DNA from: Comamonadaceae bacterium
GTDB taxonomy: Bacteria; Pseudomonadota; Gammaproteobacteria; Burkholderiales; Burkholderiaceae
NCBI GenBank assembly: GCA_947377705.1
Contig: CANCGU010000184.1
Span: 1 to 5,428 of the forward strand
DNA: 5,428 nucleotides
Direction of reading: 5' to 3'
Shown here piece after piece: positions 4,962 to 5,428 of this stretch. The number at the start of each line of letters is the position of its first letter. Position 1 is the stretch's first letter. Under the pieces are notes generated by a model. That model saw only the letters and a list, made by a program, of their open reading frames with translations. It did not search any database and was not told the DNA's origin. The position numbers and the translations under genes were made by a program.

Positions 4962-5428
4962 ATGCCTGCTTACCGTTCCAAGACCTCCACCGCTGGCCGC
5001 AACATGGCGGGTGCCCGCTCTTTGTGGCGCGCCACTGGTATGAAGGATGACGATTTTCAAAAGCCCATCATCGCCATTGCCAACTCTTTTACCCAGTTCG
5101 TGCCCGGCCACGTCCATCTGAAGGACTTGGGCCAACTGGTGGCGCGCGAGATTGAGGCCGCAGGCGGTGTGGCCAAAGAGTTCAACACCATCGCCGTGGA
5201 CGATGGCATTGCCATGGGCCATGACGGCATGCTTTATTCACTGCCGAGCCGCGACATCATTGCCGACTCGGTCGAGTACATGGTCAACGCCCACTGTGCC
5301 GACGCCATCGTGTGTATCTCTAACTGCGACAAGATCACCCCCGGCATGTTGATGGCCGCCATGCGCCTGAACATTCCCGTCATCTTTGTGTCGGGTGGCC
5401 CCATGGAAGCGGGCAAAGTGCGCCTGGC
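4962..5428 (+). CDS. ilvD: Dihydroxy-acid dehydratase, N-terminal part (runs off window)
   Basis: This enzyme dehydrates 2,3-dihydroxy-isovalerate and 2,3-dihydroxy-3-methylvalerate to the 2-keto acids, the penultimate step of valine and isoleucine synthesis, in the cytoplasm. Only the first 155 complete codons are in the window; the family's long form is about 610-620 residues. The visible part is nearly collinear with E. coli Ilv[16 protein letters not shown] (13-27), [17 protein letters not shown] (41-57), [13 protein letters not shown] (78-90), and [12 protein letters not shown] (118-129). D81 and D123 are the expected metal ligands, C122 a cluster cysteine, and K124 the lysine that is carbamylated in relatives. 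The segment NSFTQ, which lacks a cysteine, fits the long E. coli-like group rather than the plant-type form with three cluster cysteines. The ATG at 4962 has GGAG (4950-4953) 8 bases upstream. It is divergent from the cytochrome c gene. Confidence 0.98.
   Translation, partial: MPAYRSKTSTAGRNMAGARSLWRATGMKDDDFQKPIIAIANSFTQFVPGHVHLKDLGQLVAREIEAAGGVAKEFNTIAVDDGIAMGHDGMLYSLPSRDIIADSVEYMVNAHCADAIVCISNCDKITPGMLMAAMRLNIPVIFVSGGPMEAGKVRL

Noticed and set aside
4872..5416. Leftward open frames opposite the start of ilvD
   Set aside because: ilvD is clearly coding on the plus strand with conserved motifs; the opposite frames have no features.

Overview
The window looks like a piece of betaproteobacterial chromosome, most likely Burkholderiales and probably Comamonadaceae. 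This is inferred from the strong class I fumarase, c551-type cytochrome c and long-form IlvD sequences, and from what I recall of similar gene neighbourhoods; no database search was possible. It splits into two parts. Positions 1 to about 2060 look like accessory DNA. Positions about 2060 to 5428 hold core metabolic genes, each with clear ribosome binding sites, and two good terminators.

Accessory part: two leftward genes lie close together. The upstream one (662-1504) encodes a 280-residue protein with a plausible PD-(D/E)XK nuclease core. The downstream one (98-619) encodes a 173-residue, mostly helical protein with an R-N-x3-H motif typical of HEPN RNases. They are 42 bases apart and probably co-transcribed. 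A DNA-cleaving and an RNA-cleaving candidate side by side suggests a small defence or toxin module; this is a hypothesis. They are flanked by stretches without confident genes. Positions 1-97 are rich in short palindromes. Positions 1505-2139 contain a long leftward open frame with no start codon and two clear inverted repeats.

Core part: a rightward gene for a conserved-looking unknown protein (2140-2769) ends at a terminator that can serve both directions (2773-2810). It shares this terminator with the convergent leftward class I fumarase gene (2826-4376; fumarate to malate, TCA cycle). Upstream of the fumarase, on the same strand, is a small periplasmic c-type cytochrome (4467-4778), separated by a hairpin-plus-T-tract terminator. 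Divergent from the cytochrome, ilvD (4962 onward) begins the branched-chain amino-acid dehydratase and runs off the window after 155 complete codons.

No rRNA, tRNA, CRISPR array or recognisable insertion sequence was seen. The most interesting content is the HEPN plus PD-(D/E)XK pair and the structured DNA around it.
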